Shown piece by piece: positions 30,075-39,993 of a stretch of 64,000 nucleotides of DNA. Each line of letters begins with the position of its first letter. The first letter of the stretch is position 1. Location: NCBI RefSeq assembly GCF_001696455.1, contig NZ_MAUJ01000001.1:620001-684000 (forward strand). Reading direction: 5' to 3'. The position numbers and the translations under genes were made by a program. The notes under the pieces were generated by a model that did no database searches, was not told the DNA's origin, and saw nothing but the letters and a program-made list of their open reading frames with translations. This DNA is from Pseudoalteromonas luteoviolacea (GTDB lineage Bacteria > Pseudomonadota > Gammaproteobacteria > Enterobacterales > Alteromonadaceae).

Positions 30075-30106
30075 AAGATGGCATGCTGGGCGTGCCATCT
30101 TGTTTT
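30075..30106 (+). terminator. Hairpin between sdhB and sucA (partial terminator or processing site)
   Basis: Arms AAGATGGCA (30075-30083) and TGCCATCTT (30093-30101) around a 9-nt loop, then TGTTTTC. The T-run is short, so partial read-through into sucA is likely. Confidence 0.6.
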
Positions 30107-30148
30107 CGTTTAAGTTAAAGTTTCTGCGCTAGAGAAAAGGGCTAATAA

Positions 30149-32961
30149 ATGCACGAAGGTGTGATGAAGGCATGGCTAGAATCTTCTCACTTATACGGCG
30201 CAACGTTGCGTATGTAGAAGATTTATATGAGGCGTATCTCGACGATGCGGCTTCAGTGCCAGAAGAATGGCGAGAAGTGTTTGATCAACTACCTAAAGTT
30301 GAAGGTGTTGATGTTGATATTAAACATTCGGATGTAAGAGCACAATTTGCTGAGCTTGCTAAGAACAAACACAGAGAAGTAGTAGTTTCTGCAGAAGGTG
30401 CGGCAGATGCAAAACAAGTGCGTGTGTTGCAGCTTATTAATGCATTTAGATTTAGGGGCCACCAAAATGCCAACCTAGACCCATTGGGTTTATGGCAGCG
30501 AGATCGAGTAAGAGAGCTCGACTTGGCTTACCACAATCTAGATGATGTAGATCTCGATAAAGAATTCAATGTTGGCTCTTTTGCCTGTGGCAAAGAGACA
30601 ATGAAACTAAAAGATTTGTACGCAGCGCTTAAGTCGACATATTGCGGCTCTGTTGGCGCTGAGTATATGCACATCACATCAACAGAAGAAAAACGCTGGT
30701 TACAACAACGTTTAGAAGCTGGTTTCTCACAGACTCAATTCAGCAAAGAAAACAAACTACGCCTACTACAAGGCTTGATTGCAGCTGATGGCCTAGAAAA
30801 ATACCTTGGTGCGAAATTCCCAGGCGCGAAGCGTTTCTCTTTAGAAGGCGGTGATGCGTTAGTGCCAATGCTTAAAGAGCTTGTTCACAGAGCAGGTGAG
30901 AGTGGCCAAGAAGAAGTCGTTATTGGTATGGCACACCGTGGTCGCCTTAACGTACTTGTTAACGTGTTAGGTAAGAACCCACAAGAGCTGTTTGACGAGT
31001 TCGCTGGTAAGTATGGTGAGTCAGCTGGTTCTGGTGACGTTAAATACCACATGGGTTTCTCTTCTGATTTCGGTACTAAAGGCGGCGATGTTCACATGGC
31101 ATTGGCGTTTAACCCGTCTCACTTAGAAATCGTAAATCCAGTGGTTATGGGCTCTGTAAGAGCGCGTCTAGACCGTTTAAATTGTGCAAGCGGCTCAAAA
31201 GCATTGCCAATTACGATTCACGGTGACTCAGCTATCGCAGGTCAAGGTGTTGTTCAAGAAACATTTAACCTTTCAAAGACTCGCGCATACGGTGTAGGCG
31301 GCACAGTACGTATTGTTGTTAACAACCAAGTAGGTTTTACAACATCAAAACCTGAAGACACGCGTTCGACAGAATACTGTACTGACATCGCTAAAATGGT
31401 GCAGGCACCAATCTTCCATGTAAACTCGGACGACCCAGAAGCGGTTGCTTTAGTGACTCAGGTTGCCCTAGATTTCCGTAACAAGTTTAAGCGTGATGTT
31501 GTTATTGACTTAGTTTGTTACCGTCGTCATGGTCACAATGAAGCTGATGAGCCTAATGCAACTCAGCCTCTAATGTACCAAAAGATCAAAAAGCACCCAG
31601 TACCTCGCCAGTTATATTCTGACAAGCTAGTTGCTGAAGGCGTTTTATCTGCGCAAGAAGCAAAACAACTTGCAGATGACTACCGCAATGGCCTAGATAA
31701 TGGTGTATGTGTTGTTGAAGAAATCCAACCAGAAACCAAGCACTCTTCTGAGTGGTCAAAGTACGTTGGCCACGACTGGGATACGCCATATGAAACAGGT
31801 GTTTCTGTAGAAAAGCTTAAAGAGCTAGGTGAAAAGGTTGCGACATACCCTGAAGGCCATAAAGCACAGTCTCGTGTTAAGAAAATCTACGATGACCGTA
31901 AAGCAATGGCGAAGGGTGACAAGTTACTAGACTGGGGTATGGCTGAAACACTGGCATACGCTACGATGGTTGATCAAGGCACAGACATTCGCCTAACTGG
32001 TCAGGATTCAGGGCGTGGTACTTTCTTCCACCGTCATGCCGTTGTTCACAACCAAAATGACGCATCTACTTATTTGCCACTGCAAAATATCAGCTCAGAG
32101 CAAGGTACATTTGAAGTATACGACTCTGTACTTTCTGAAGAAGCGGTACTTGCATTTGAATATGGTTACGCAACAGCAGAGCCGACGTCGTTGGTACTTT
32201 GGGAAGCACAATTTGGTGACTTCGCGAACGGCGCTCAAGTTGTATTTGACCAATTCTTAAGTTCAGGTGAGCAAAAGTGGGGCCGTCTGTGTGGTTTAAC
32301 TCTATTACTTCCACATGGTTATGAAGGCCAAGGTCCTGAGCACAGCTCTGCACGTATGGAGCGTTATCTTCAGTTATGTGCTGACCATAATATGCAAGTG
32401 TGTGTTCCTACTACACCTGCACAGGTTTATGCGATGTTACGTCGTCAATCAGTGCGCCCACTGCGTCGTCCACTGATTGTTATGACGCCTAAATCGTTGC
32501 TACGTCATCCGCTGGCGGTGTCTAGTTTAGAAGAGCTTTCTGACGGTGTATTCCACAACATGATTGACGAGATTGACGAGATCAATCCTGAAAATGTTGA
32601 ACGTGTTGTTTTCTGTAGTGGTAAAGTGTACTACGAACTACTGCAAGAGCGTCGCAAGCTTGAACTGAATAACGTTGCAATTGTGCGTGTTGAGCAGCTA
32701 TATCCATTCCCACACAAAGAAATGGATGAAATTATGGCGCGCTACCAACACGTGAAAGATTTCGTATGGTGTCAGGAAGAACCGCAGAACCAAGGTGCTT
32801 GGTACTGTTCTCAACACCATTTCTGGGAAGCTATCCCAAGTGGAGCAAAACTTACTTATGCAGGTCGTCAGGCTTCTGCTGCTCCAGCTTGTGGTTACAT
32901 GTCTACCCACACTAAAGAACAAAACGCGTTGATTGCTGACGCATTAACAATTAAGAAATAA
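30149..32961 (+). CDS. sucA: 2-oxoglutarate dehydrogenase E1, with an apparent one-base deletion near the 5' end
   Basis: ThDP-dependent E1 of the 2-oxoglutarate dehydrogenase complex. The main frame is intact to 32961 with GMAHRGRLNVLVNVLG, HGDSAIAGQGVVQETFN and the C-terminal transketolase-like half. The open frame seems to start at ATG 30172 and encode 929 residues, but its first ten (MARIFSLIRR) match nothing expected. Reading instead from ATG 30149, which has AAAAGG upstream, gives MHEGVMKAWLESSHLYGA, the family N terminus (E. coli: MQNSALKAWLDSSYLSGA), then stops at 30215. Adding one base at about 30200-30203 (GCAACG to GCAAACG) joins it to NVAYVEDLYEAYL and restores a seamless homologous protein. 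So either the gene carries a real frameshift, with translation from 30172, or the sequence has a one-base error. The promoter is probably shared with sdh. Confidence 0.92.
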
Positions 32962-32971
32962 GGAATAAGAG

Positions 32972-34459
32972 ATGACAACCGAAATTAAGGTTCCTGTTCT
33001 TCCTGAGTCAGTTGCTGACGCGACAGTCGCAACTTGGCACGTAAGCGTTGGTGACACTGTTAGCCGTGACCAAAACCTAGTTGACATCGAAACTGACAAA
33101 GTAGTTTTAGAAGTTGTTGCACCTGAAGACGGTGTAATCGTTGCGATCTCTGAAGAAGAAGGCGCAACTGTACTAGGCGAGCAAGTAATCGCACAAATAG
33201 GTGCTGCCGGCGCAGCACCAGCTCAATCAAATGAACAACCAGCAGCGCCAGCAGCGGCGCCAGCAGCAGAAGGTAAAGAAGTGGACATTAAAGTACCAGT
33301 ACTTCCAGAGTCAGTAGCAGACGCTACAATCGCAACTTGGCACGTTCAACCAGGTGAGGCAGTAAGCCGTGATCAAAACCTAGTTGACATCGAAACTGAT
33401 AAAGTAGTTCTTGAAGTTGTTGCACCTGAAGACGGTGTAATGGGTGAACAGCTACATGCAGAAGGCGATACAGTACTTGGCGAACAGGTAATCGGTAAGC
33501 TTTCAGCAGGTGGCGCACCTGCAGCTCCGGCTGCATCTGACGCTGCACCAGCAGCATCTGACGAAAACGCTGACGTTCTTACTCCTTCAGTTCGTCGTCT
33601 AATCGCTGAGAAAGGCCTTGATGCTTCACAAATCAAAGGTACTGGTAAAGGCGGACGTATCACAAAAGAAGACGTTGATGCATTCTTGAAAGCGCCAGCT
33701 GCTAAGCCTGCTGCGGCTCCTGCTAAAGCGGCGGCTGCACCAGCTGCTCCGGTAGGTGACCGTACACAAAAACGTGTACCAATGACTCGTCTTCGTAAGA
33801 CAATCGCTAACCGTCTTCTAGAAGCTAAGAATTCAACAGCAATGTTGACTACTTTCAACGAAGTGAACATGAAGCCAATCATGGATCTTCGTAAGCAATA
33901 TAAAGACGTATTTGAAGAGCGTCATGGCATCCGCCTTGGCTTCATGTCTTTCTATGTGAAAGCCGTAACTGAAGCACTTAAGCGTTTCCCTGAAGTAAAT
34001 GCATCAATTGATGGTGATGATATCGTATACCACAACTACTTTGATATCAGCATCGCTGTATCAACGCCTCGTGGTCTAGTAACGCCAGTTCTACGTGACT
34101 GTGACAAGCTATCAGTTGCTGAAATCGAAAAAGGCATTCGTGAGCTAGCGCTTAAAGGTCGTGACGGTAAACTAACTGTTGACGACATGACAGGTGGTAA
34201 CTTCACTATCACAAACGGTGGTGTATTCGGTTCACTTCTATCTACGCCAATCATCAACCTACCTCAGTCTTCGATTCTTGGTATGCACAAAATCCAAGAG
34301 CGTCCAATGGCTGTAAACGGTAAAGTAGAAATTCTACCGATGATGTACCTAGCGCTTTCTTATGACCACCGTCAAATTGATGGTAAAGAGTCAGTTGGTT
34401 TCCTAGTAACAATTAAAGAATTACTAGAAGATCCAACACGTCTACTTCTAGACGTTTAA
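32972..34459 (+). CDS. sucB: 2-oxoglutarate dehydrogenase E2 (dihydrolipoyl succinyltransferase), two lipoyl domains
   Basis: A 495-residue E2 core enzyme, longer than E. coli SucB (405) because the lipoyl domain is duplicated. Domain 1 has its lipoyl-lysine at Lys43 and domain 2 at Lys144, both in the sequence [12 protein letters not shown]. Ala/Pro linkers separate them. Next is the E1/E3-binding domain ([29 protein letters not shown]), then the catalytic acyltransferase domain ending with [17 protein letters not shown] (active-site His). The protein starts 10 bp after sucA and is followed by a strong terminator. lpd (E3) is not in this window. Confidence 0.97.
   Translation: MTTEIKVPVLPESVADATVATWHVSVGDTVSRDQNLVDIETDKVVLEVVAPEDGVIVAISEEEGATVLGEQVIAQIGAAGAAPAQSNEQPAAPAAAPAAEGKEVDIKVPVLPESVADATIATWHVQPGEAVSRDQNLVDIETDKVVLEVVAPEDGVMGEQLHAEGDTVLGEQVIGKLSAGGAPAAPAASDAAPAASDENADVLTPSVRRLIAEKGLDASQIKGTGKGGRITKEDVDAFLKAPAAKPAAAPAKAAAAPAAPVGDRTQKRVPMTRLRKTIANRLLEAKNSTAMLTTFNEVNMKPIMDLRKQYKDVFEERHGIRLGFMSFYVKAVTEALKRFPEVNASIDGDDIVYHNYFDISIAVSTPRGLVTPVLRDCDKLSVAEIEKGIRELALKGRDGKLTVDDMTGGNFTITNGGVFGSLLSTPIINLPQSSILGMHKIQERPMAVNGKVEILPMMYLALSYDHRQIDGKESVGFLVTIKELLEDPTRLLLDV
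33062..33441 (+). repeat. Direct repeat: the two lipoyl-domain coding segments of sucB
   Basis: A 77-nt segment around the lipoyl-lysine codon, 33062-33138, recurs at 33365-33441 with four mismatches. The copies are exactly 303 nt (101 codons) apart. Conservation at silent sites suggests recent duplication or ongoing gene conversion. Confidence 0.85.
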
Positions 34460-34476
34460 TCAAAAGATTAAATCTT

Positions 34477-34518
34477 AAGCTGTATGCGTGCAATTAAGCA
34501 ACATACAGCTTTTTTTTT
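34477..34518 (+). terminator. Intrinsic terminator between sucB and sucC
   Basis: Arms AAGCTGTATG (34477-34486) and CATACAGCTT (34502-34511), with a small extra stem inside the loop, followed by a run of nine T. It implies that sucCD has its own promoter in 34519-34644, or depends on read-through. Confidence 0.93.
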
Positions 34519-34644
34519 GCGCCTTTGGTCTTACTGGGGTTTTCTTACTACGCCGTGGGATCTATACTATGGGCGCAATTTGGGATAGCTGATTATTTGC
34601 ATAAATATTCAGCCTTTTTAGTATAAAAAATTGGATAAAGCATC

Positions 34645-35811
34645 ATGAATTTGCATGAGTATCAGGCAAAACAACTTTTTGCCGAATATGGTTTACCTGT
34701 ATCTGAGGGTTACGCTTGTGACACTCCTCAGGAAGCAGTTGAAGCTGCTGGTAAGATTGGTGGCGACAAGTGGGTCGTTAAATGTCAAGTACACGCGGGT
34801 GGCCGTGGTAAAGCTGGCGGTGTTAAGCTAGCTGATAGCAAAGACGAGATCCGCGCATTTGCTGAAAACTGGTTAGGTAAAAACCTAGTTACTTATCAGA
34901 CTGACGAAAAAGGCCAGCCTGTTGCTAAGATCTTAGTAGAAAGCTGCACTGATATTGCAAATGAGCTATACCTTGGTGCTGTTGTTGACCGTGCTTCACG
35001 TAAGATCGTGTTCATGGCTTCAACTGAAGGTGGTGTAGAAATCGAGCAAGTTGCTGAAGAAACACCAGAACTAATTCACAAAGCAGAAATCGATCCACTA
35101 GTAGGCCCTCAGGCATACCAAGGTCGTGAGCTAGGCTTCAAGCTTGGTCTTAACCCTGCTCAAATCAAACAGTTCACTAAGATCTTCCTTGGTCTTGCGA
35201 ACATGTTCATCGATCATGATTTTGCACTACTAGAGATCAACCCGCTAGTAATCACTGACGAAAACAACCTACACTGCCTAGACGGTAAGATTGGTGTTGA
35301 TGGCAACGCGCTATTCCGTCAGCCTAAGATCCGTGAATTCCACGATCCTTCACAAGAAGATGCACGTGAAGCACACGCTGCAAGCTTCGAACTAAACTAC
35401 GTTGCTCTAGACGGTAACGTTGGTTGTATGGTTAACGGTGCAGGCCTAGCAATGGGTACAATGGACATCGTAAACCTACACGGTGGTAAGCCAGCTAACT
35501 TCCTAGACGTTGGTGGCGGCGCGACTAAAGAGCGTGTATCTGAAGCGTTCAAGATCATCCTTTCTGATGACAACGTTAAAGCAGTACTAGTAAACATCTT
35601 CGGTGGTATCGTTCGTTGTGACATGATCGCTGAAGGTATCATTGGTGCAGTTAAAGAAGTTGGTGTAAGCGTACCAGTAGTTGTACGTCTTGAAGGTACT
35701 AACGCTGAAGCTGGCCGTGAAGTACTAGCTAACTCTGGTCTTGACATCATCGCTGCTGAATCACTAACTGATGCTGCAGAGAAAGTAGTTGCTGCTGCGG
35801 AGGGCAAATAA
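34645..35811 (+). CDS. sucC: Succinyl-CoA synthetase beta subunit (ADP-forming)
   Basis: A 388-residue ATP-grasp subunit that binds nucleotide and completes the succinyl-CoA ligase with SucD, making ATP/GTP by substrate-level phosphorylation. The N-terminal [19 protein letters not shown] is the family signature. [15 protein letters not shown] is the ATP-grasp phosphate-binding loop, EINPLVIT binds metal, and [15 protein letters not shown] binds the phosphohistidine loop of SucD. Length is exactly as in E. coli (388). The stop shares one base with the sucD ATG (TAATG), so translation is coupled. Confidence 0.98.
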   Translation: MNLHEYQAKQLFAEYGLPVSEGYACDTPQEAVEAAGKIGGDKWVVKCQVHAGGRGKAGGVKLADSKDEIRAFAENWLGKNLVTYQTDEKGQPVAKILVESCTDIANELYLGAVVDRASRKIVFMASTEGGVEIEQVAEETPELIHKAEIDPLVGPQAYQGRELGFKLGLNPAQIKQFTKIFLGLANMFIDHDFALLEINPLVITDENNLHCLDGKIGVDGNALFRQPKIREFHDPSQEDAREAHAASFELNYVALDGNVGCMVNGAGLAMGTMDIVNLHGGKPANFLDVGGGATKERVSEAFKIILSDDNVKAVLVNIFGGIVRCDMIAEGIIGAVKEVGVSVPVVVRLEGTNAEAGREVLANSGLDIIAAESLTDAAEKVVAAAEGK

Positions 35812-36683
35812 TGTCTGTACTAATTAATAAAGATACTAAAGTAATCTGTCAGGGTTTCACTGGTGGTCAAGGTACTTTCCACTCAGAGCAAGCTATCCAG
35901 TACGGTACGCAAATGGTTGGTGGTGTATCACCAGGTAAAGGTGGTCAAACTCACCTTGGTCTTCCTGTATTCAACACTGTACGTGAAGCTGTAGAAGCGA
36001 CAGGCGCAACTGCAACTGTAATCTACGTACCAGCTGCATTCTGTAAAGACGCTATCTTAGAAGCGATTGACGGTGGCATCGAGCTAATCGTTTGTATCAC
36101 TGAAGGCATCCCTACATTAGATATGGTTGATGTTAAAGTGAAGCTTGAAGAAACTGGCGTTCGTATGATCGGTCCTAACTGCCCAGGTGTTATCACTCCG
36201 GGTGAGTGTAAGATTGGTATCATGCCTGGTCACATCCACTTACCTGGTAAAGTAGGTATCGTATCTCGTTCAGGTACTCTTACTTACGAAGCAGTTAAGC
36301 AAACTACTGACGCTGGCTTCGGTCAATCAACATGTGTTGGTATCGGTGGTGACCCAATCCCAGGTACTAACTTCATTGACGTACTAGAAATGTTCCAGAA
36401 CGATCCTAAGACTGAAGCAATCGTAATGATTGGTGAGATCGGTGGTACAGCTGAAGAAGAAGCGGCAGAGTACATCAAACACAACGTGACTAAGCCAGTT
36501 GTATCTTACATCGCTGGTGTTACTGCTCCTCCGGGTAAGCGTATGGGTCACGCTGGTGCAATCATCTCAGGTGGTAAAGGTACTGCTGATGAGAAGTTCG
36601 CAGCTCTAGAAGAAGCAGGCGTTAAGACTGTTCGTTCTCTAGCTGAGATCGGTGCTGCACTTAAAGAAAAAGCTGGCTGGTAA
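35811..36683 (+). CDS. sucD: Succinyl-CoA synthetase alpha subunit
   Basis: A 290-residue subunit carrying the phosphohistidine and CoA-binding site. [17 protein letters not shown] and [17 protein letters not shown] form the Rossmann-type CoA-binding part. [20 protein letters not shown] and [13 protein letters not shown] are typical. The active-site His is in [17 protein letters not shown]. Length matches the E. coli protein (289). The overlap with sucC and terminator at 36703 make sucCD a compact unit. Confidence 0.98.
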   Translation: MSVLINKDTKVICQGFTGGQGTFHSEQAIQYGTQMVGGVSPGKGGQTHLGLPVFNTVREAVEATGATATVIYVPAAFCKDAILEAIDGGIELIVCITEGIPTLDMVDVKVKLEETGVRMIGPNCPGVITPGECKIGIMPGHIHLPGKVGIVSRSGTLTYEAVKQTTDAGFGQSTCVGIGGDPIPGTNFIDVLEMFQNDPKTEAIVMIGEIGGTAEEEAAEYIKHNVTKPVVSYIAGVTAPPGKRMGHAGAIISGGKGTADEKFAALEEAGVKTVRSLAEIGAALKEKAGW

Positions 36684-36702
36684 TCTACGATTTCCAATCA
36701 GA

Positions 36703-36727
36703 TAAAAGGCTCCTTTTGGAGCCTTTT
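36703..36727 (+). terminator. Intrinsic terminator after sucD
   Basis: Arms AAAAGGCTCC and GGAGCCTTTT with a TTTT loop, followed by further T. Confidence 0.93.
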
Positions 36728-37033
36728 TTAGTTTTGATTCTTTGCTATTTGTATTACTTAATTAGATTGGCGTAGTTTTAAGGGGGTTTGTATTAAGAAA
36801 AAACATGCCGTTAACGTGTTGGCTCGTTTTCCAAATAGAAATCAGGTCAGTTGAGTGTACTTCTCAAATTAACGTATTAGCTTATTTTTACCAAACACTT
36901 ATTTGTTCTTAGAAATCCTCATTATTACTTTTCACCCTCTAAAAATCTTTTGAAATCGTAACTAAATGTACTTGAAGTTAAGTATTGTTAACTGATATAA
37001 ACGCAATCTCCCATTTTACTGATAGGTAAGACT
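36728..37033. other. AT-rich intergenic stretch, no gene seen
   Basis: About 306 bp between the sucD terminator and the next start. Only short frames and no RNA-like structure that I can name. The 37034 gene promoter should be here. Confidence 0.6.
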
Positions 37034-38068
37034 ATGTCTCAAAAGGATTTCATAAGCCACTTGTTAATAGAGTGTGATGTGATGATTCGTTATGCTTCAG
37101 GGCAGGGGAAAACAATACCCAGCTACATGCCAAACACAGTTTATCAACTTCAACGAAAGCAAGATGTCATTGCGACCGATGGCGAGAGTGTAGATGGGGG
37201 GATCGGGTTCTATGAACATGAGTTATCAGAGCTAACAAAATGCCATAAAGAGCTTTCTGTGTTGGTTTATCCAGCCAAGCCTCTCACATTAGCGATTATG
37301 GATAAAGAGTCAACATCAGTAGGGTGGATCCGCTTCCTAGGCCCAGTTAAGTTAGTTAGGCATATGTCTGTGTTGGCCATTTTCTTTTTACTTTCGATTA
37401 TTGGGTTATCTATTTCCCCTGAAGTGAACCAAAAAACCATCAATGAAGGTCTATTCAATTCTGAAGGGAAGACTTTGCTGTTGAATCAGTTGTTCTTGCT
37501 ATGTTGTGCAGGACTAGGAGCAACATTCGCGTGTTTGCATAAATCTCGTAACTTTATTCGCCAGTGCAATTATGATCCCAAATTTGACTCTACATACTGG
37601 TCTATGGTGATTATGGGTTTTATGGCAGGCTTGATGATTGCCGAATTAATACCAACGGCAGATCTGGCACAAAACAATCACACTATTAGTGATTTCCATA
37701 AACCGTTAGCAGCCCTATTAGGCGGGTTTTCAGCTGATGTGATTTACAGCGTGTTAAACCGACTAGTTGACGTATTCAATCAGTTGTTAGGTAGCTCAGA
37801 ACAAAAAACCAATGAAAAGGTCAAAAACTCGGTCACACAAGCTGATTTGGCGGAGCAATTACATCAACAAAATAAAGATTTGAAAGAAAGTATGGCAACG
37901 GCACAGGACACCAACAGGCAGCTGCTTTCACTTATTGCAGATGAATTGACCGTATCGAGTGATAAAAAACGAGTACTACTAGAGCAACTTGAGCACATTC
38001 AAAATGTTTCACAAACCAGCACAAAACAGGTGCAAAAAAAAGAAGTAAATGAGTGTGAAGTGGTGTGA
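37034..38068 (+). CDS. Membrane protein with C-terminal coiled coil, unknown
   Basis: A 344-residue protein not matched to any family I know. The N-terminal ~105 residues are soluble. Three hydrophobic segments follow at roughly residues 113-132 (MSVLAIFFLLSIIGLSI), 152-172 (LLNQLFLLCCAGLGATFACL) and 195-212 (YWSMVIMGFMAGLMIAEL). A segment around 230-250 (LLGGFSADVIYSVLNRLVD) recalls the C-terminal part of some small membrane families. The end, from about residue 265, is a Gln/Glu-rich coiled coil. It begins with ATG 37034 and a weak AGG site. The TPR/GGDEF-like gene is 68 bp downstream on the same strand and could be a partner. Confidence 0.65.
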   Translation: MSQKDFISHLLIECDVMIRYASGQGKTIPSYMPNTVYQLQRKQDVIATDGESVDGGIGFYEHELSELTKCHKELSVLVYPAKPLTLAIMDKESTSVGWIRFLGPVKLVRHMSVLAIFFLLSIIGLSISPEVNQKTINEGLFNSEGKTLLLNQLFLLCCAGLGATFACLHKSRNFIRQCNYDPKFDSTYWSMVIMGFMAGLMIAELIPTADLAQNNHTISDFHKPLAALLGGFSADVIYSVLNRLVDVFNQLLGSSEQKTNEKVKNSVTQADLAEQLHQQNKDLKESMATAQDTNRQLLSLIADELTVSSDKKRVLLEQLEHIQNVSQTSTKQVQKKEVNECEVV

Positions 38069-38136
38069 TTAATCAAAGTGAAAATTTCAAATATTGTATA
38101 ATTTAAAATAAAGGATTACATTTAAACTAGTATAAA

Positions 38137-39963
38137 GTGCTGGGATCTCCCTTCTTGAATTTACAGTTTATTATCTTTTCTTTGTTATTGTTTTCAAGCC
38201 TTTCTGTTGCTATGACAAAGCAACAGATGCTTGAATTCGAATCTCAAACTATCAAAGCGCCCATAGGCATCCTATCTGCACAGAACAAACCGGAATTAGT
38301 CAACGAGGCTTTTTGGCTAACGTTAAAGGCGCGTGTTGCCTTCTTCAAAGGCGATATTCGAGCGGCGAAGCGATACTTTGATGATGCAAAGTTGTATGTG
38401 AAAGACTATCCCTTAAGTTTGAGCTCTGGTTATTGGTACTTGTATCGCGCCTTTTTTTCAATAGAGCAAGGAGAACTTGAAAAAGCGAAGCAATATATTA
38501 AACAGGCAAGGCTGAGCTTTACTCAACACAAAGCGTCCGACTTATTGATAAGGACCTATGCGATGGAGGCCATTATTGCTGTGTGGCGAGAAGAGTATAG
38601 CCAAGCACTGAAGTCGCTCCAGGCGGCGCAAAGTTTTATCTCCAGAAGTGCAGAGGAAGTGGACGGAACGACGAAGCTCATGGTGTATGACAGTCTCACA
38701 GCGTACTACCTAACACTGCAATTTTATGTCAAAGCATTAAGTTATGCTTATCAAGCGAGAGATTTGGCACAGGAAGCTTCAAACGTATTGGATGGATTGC
38801 CTGTAAAATACAATTTATGTCTTGCCTTACTCAGAGCAAACCTTGACGATAAAGCTGAGCAATGTTACCGCGAAATGCATGAAGTGGCACACACAAAAAA
38901 ATTACCAAGGTACGAGTTTTGGGCTTTGTCGGGGCTTGGAAAAATCGCTTTGAGTAAAAAAGAGTTCTTGCAAGCAATAGAATATCTGAATCAAGCTCGG
39001 TCCGAAAAAGACAACGCGATTATTAACCCTGCACACCTTATTGTATTACATAATAACCTCGCTTTGGCTTATGCCGAAGTGAAGCAGTTTGACAATGCTC
39101 TACAGCAACTAGTCTCCTCTAAGGAGTTATTGAAATCCTACCAGAATACGCTCAACAATCGCTACACTCGGCAAACGTTAAAAATTGAAGCCGATGTTTA
39201 TCAAGCGAAAAGAGACTTACCCAAAACGATTGCCACATTGAGAACATATGTTAAGTTTTTAGAGGAAAATGATGCTGTGGCAAACAATAAAGTTGAATAC
39301 GAAACCCAAGGGGTATTAGAAGCACAGCAGCTAAAAAATCAATTAGCAACTTCAGGCAGTGGTGTAGGTCGCAGTTCAAATGGAAAGAGTGATGAGCAAA
39401 AGAGTCATGACTTAATTAAGGCCTATGTCGTCATCGTGATATTAATCGCTATTTTGGTGGGCGTAGTTGCATATTATAGGCGTTCTAAGAATAACTTAAC
39501 GGCGGTGTTAAATTACAAAGACTTTGGAACAGGGCTTTATAATAGGCGTTACTTTGTAGAACAGTTTGAGGTGGTTTCTAGCCGAGCCACGGATTATGCA
39601 ATGGCACTTATCGAGTTAGATGGTTTAAGAAGTTCAGATTTACGCTATAAAAATACCGAAAGTAAACTAAAACTGGCAGCAGATTTAATTCTTAAGCAAT
39701 TTAGAGATGATGGTGATTTAGTTTGTCGAGTAAGTGAAGAAGAGTTTGTCATTTTGTGTGAAGGAATGAAAAAAGCTGTGTTACAGAAAAGGTTAGCGGC
39801 ATTTAAACAGGCACTTATCGAGCAAGAAGCGCTTGTCGATGTGAACTTTTCGGGAGCATTGATATGTTCTGAGGAAGGCGATTTTGGAAATATTTTCGCA
39901 GAGTTAGAAAGCCGTTTGGTGCATGTTAAAAGAAATGCACCAGGACAGGTCGTAGCATTTTGA
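38137..39963 (+). CDS. TPR protein with transmembrane segment and degenerate GGDEF domain
   Basis: A 608-residue protein. A signal-like hydrophobic N terminus (FIIFSLLLFSSLSVA) precedes a periplasmic region of about 390 residues with TPR-like helical repeats (for example AKRYFDDAKLYVKDYPLSL, ALQQLVSSKELLKSYQ). A transmembrane helix near residue 430 (AYVVIVILIAILVGVVAYY) is followed by a GGDEF-fold domain: DFGTGLYNRRYFVEQFEVV. The catalytic signature reads SEEEF instead of GG(D/E)EF, so diguanylate cyclase activity is not expected. It may sense and signal through the fold, or bind nucleotide. The start is uncertain: GTG 38137 has no good ribosome-binding site, and TTG 38155 is possible. Confidence 0.78.
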   Translation: MLGSPFLNLQFIIFSLLLFSSLSVAMTKQQMLEFESQTIKAPIGILSAQNKPELVNEAFWLTLKARVAFFKGDIRAAKRYFDDAKLYVKDYPLSLSSGYWYLYRAFFSIEQGELEKAKQYIKQARLSFTQHKASDLLIRTYAMEAIIAVWREEYSQALKSLQAAQSFISRSAEEVDGTTKLMVYDSLTAYYLTLQFYVKALSYAYQARDLAQEASNVLDGLPVKYNLCLALLRANLDDKAEQCYREMHEVAHTKKLPRYEFWALSGLGKIALSKKEFLQAIEYLNQARSEKDNAIINPAHLIVLHNNLALAYAEVKQFDNALQQLVSSKELLKSYQNTLNNRYTRQTLKIEADVYQAKRDLPKTIATLRTYVKFLEENDAVANNKVEYETQGVLEAQQLKNQLATSGSGVGRSSNGKSDEQKSHDLIKAYVVIVILIAILVGVVAYYRRSKNNLTAVLNYKDFGTGLYNRRYFVEQFEVVSSRATDYAMALIELDGLRSSDLRYKNTESKLKLAADLILKQFRDDGDLVCRVSEEEFVILCEGMKKAVLQKRLAAFKQALIEQEALVDVNFSGALICSEEGDFGNIFAELESRLVHVKRNAPGQVVAF

Positions 39964-39993
39964 TCTGTCCTGATAATTAAACCCGATATGACA

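Noticed and set aside
30172..30204. ATG 30172 as the true sucA start
   Set aside because: Its first ten residues do not resemble any 2-oxoglutarate dehydrogenase E1 start, while the alternate frame upstream does. It may still be the effective start if the deletion is real.
39941..39972. CAGGACAG/CTGTCCTG hairpin at the end of the GGDEF-like gene
   Set aside because: It overlaps the stop codon and lacks a T-run; possible but weak, so not listed as a terminator.
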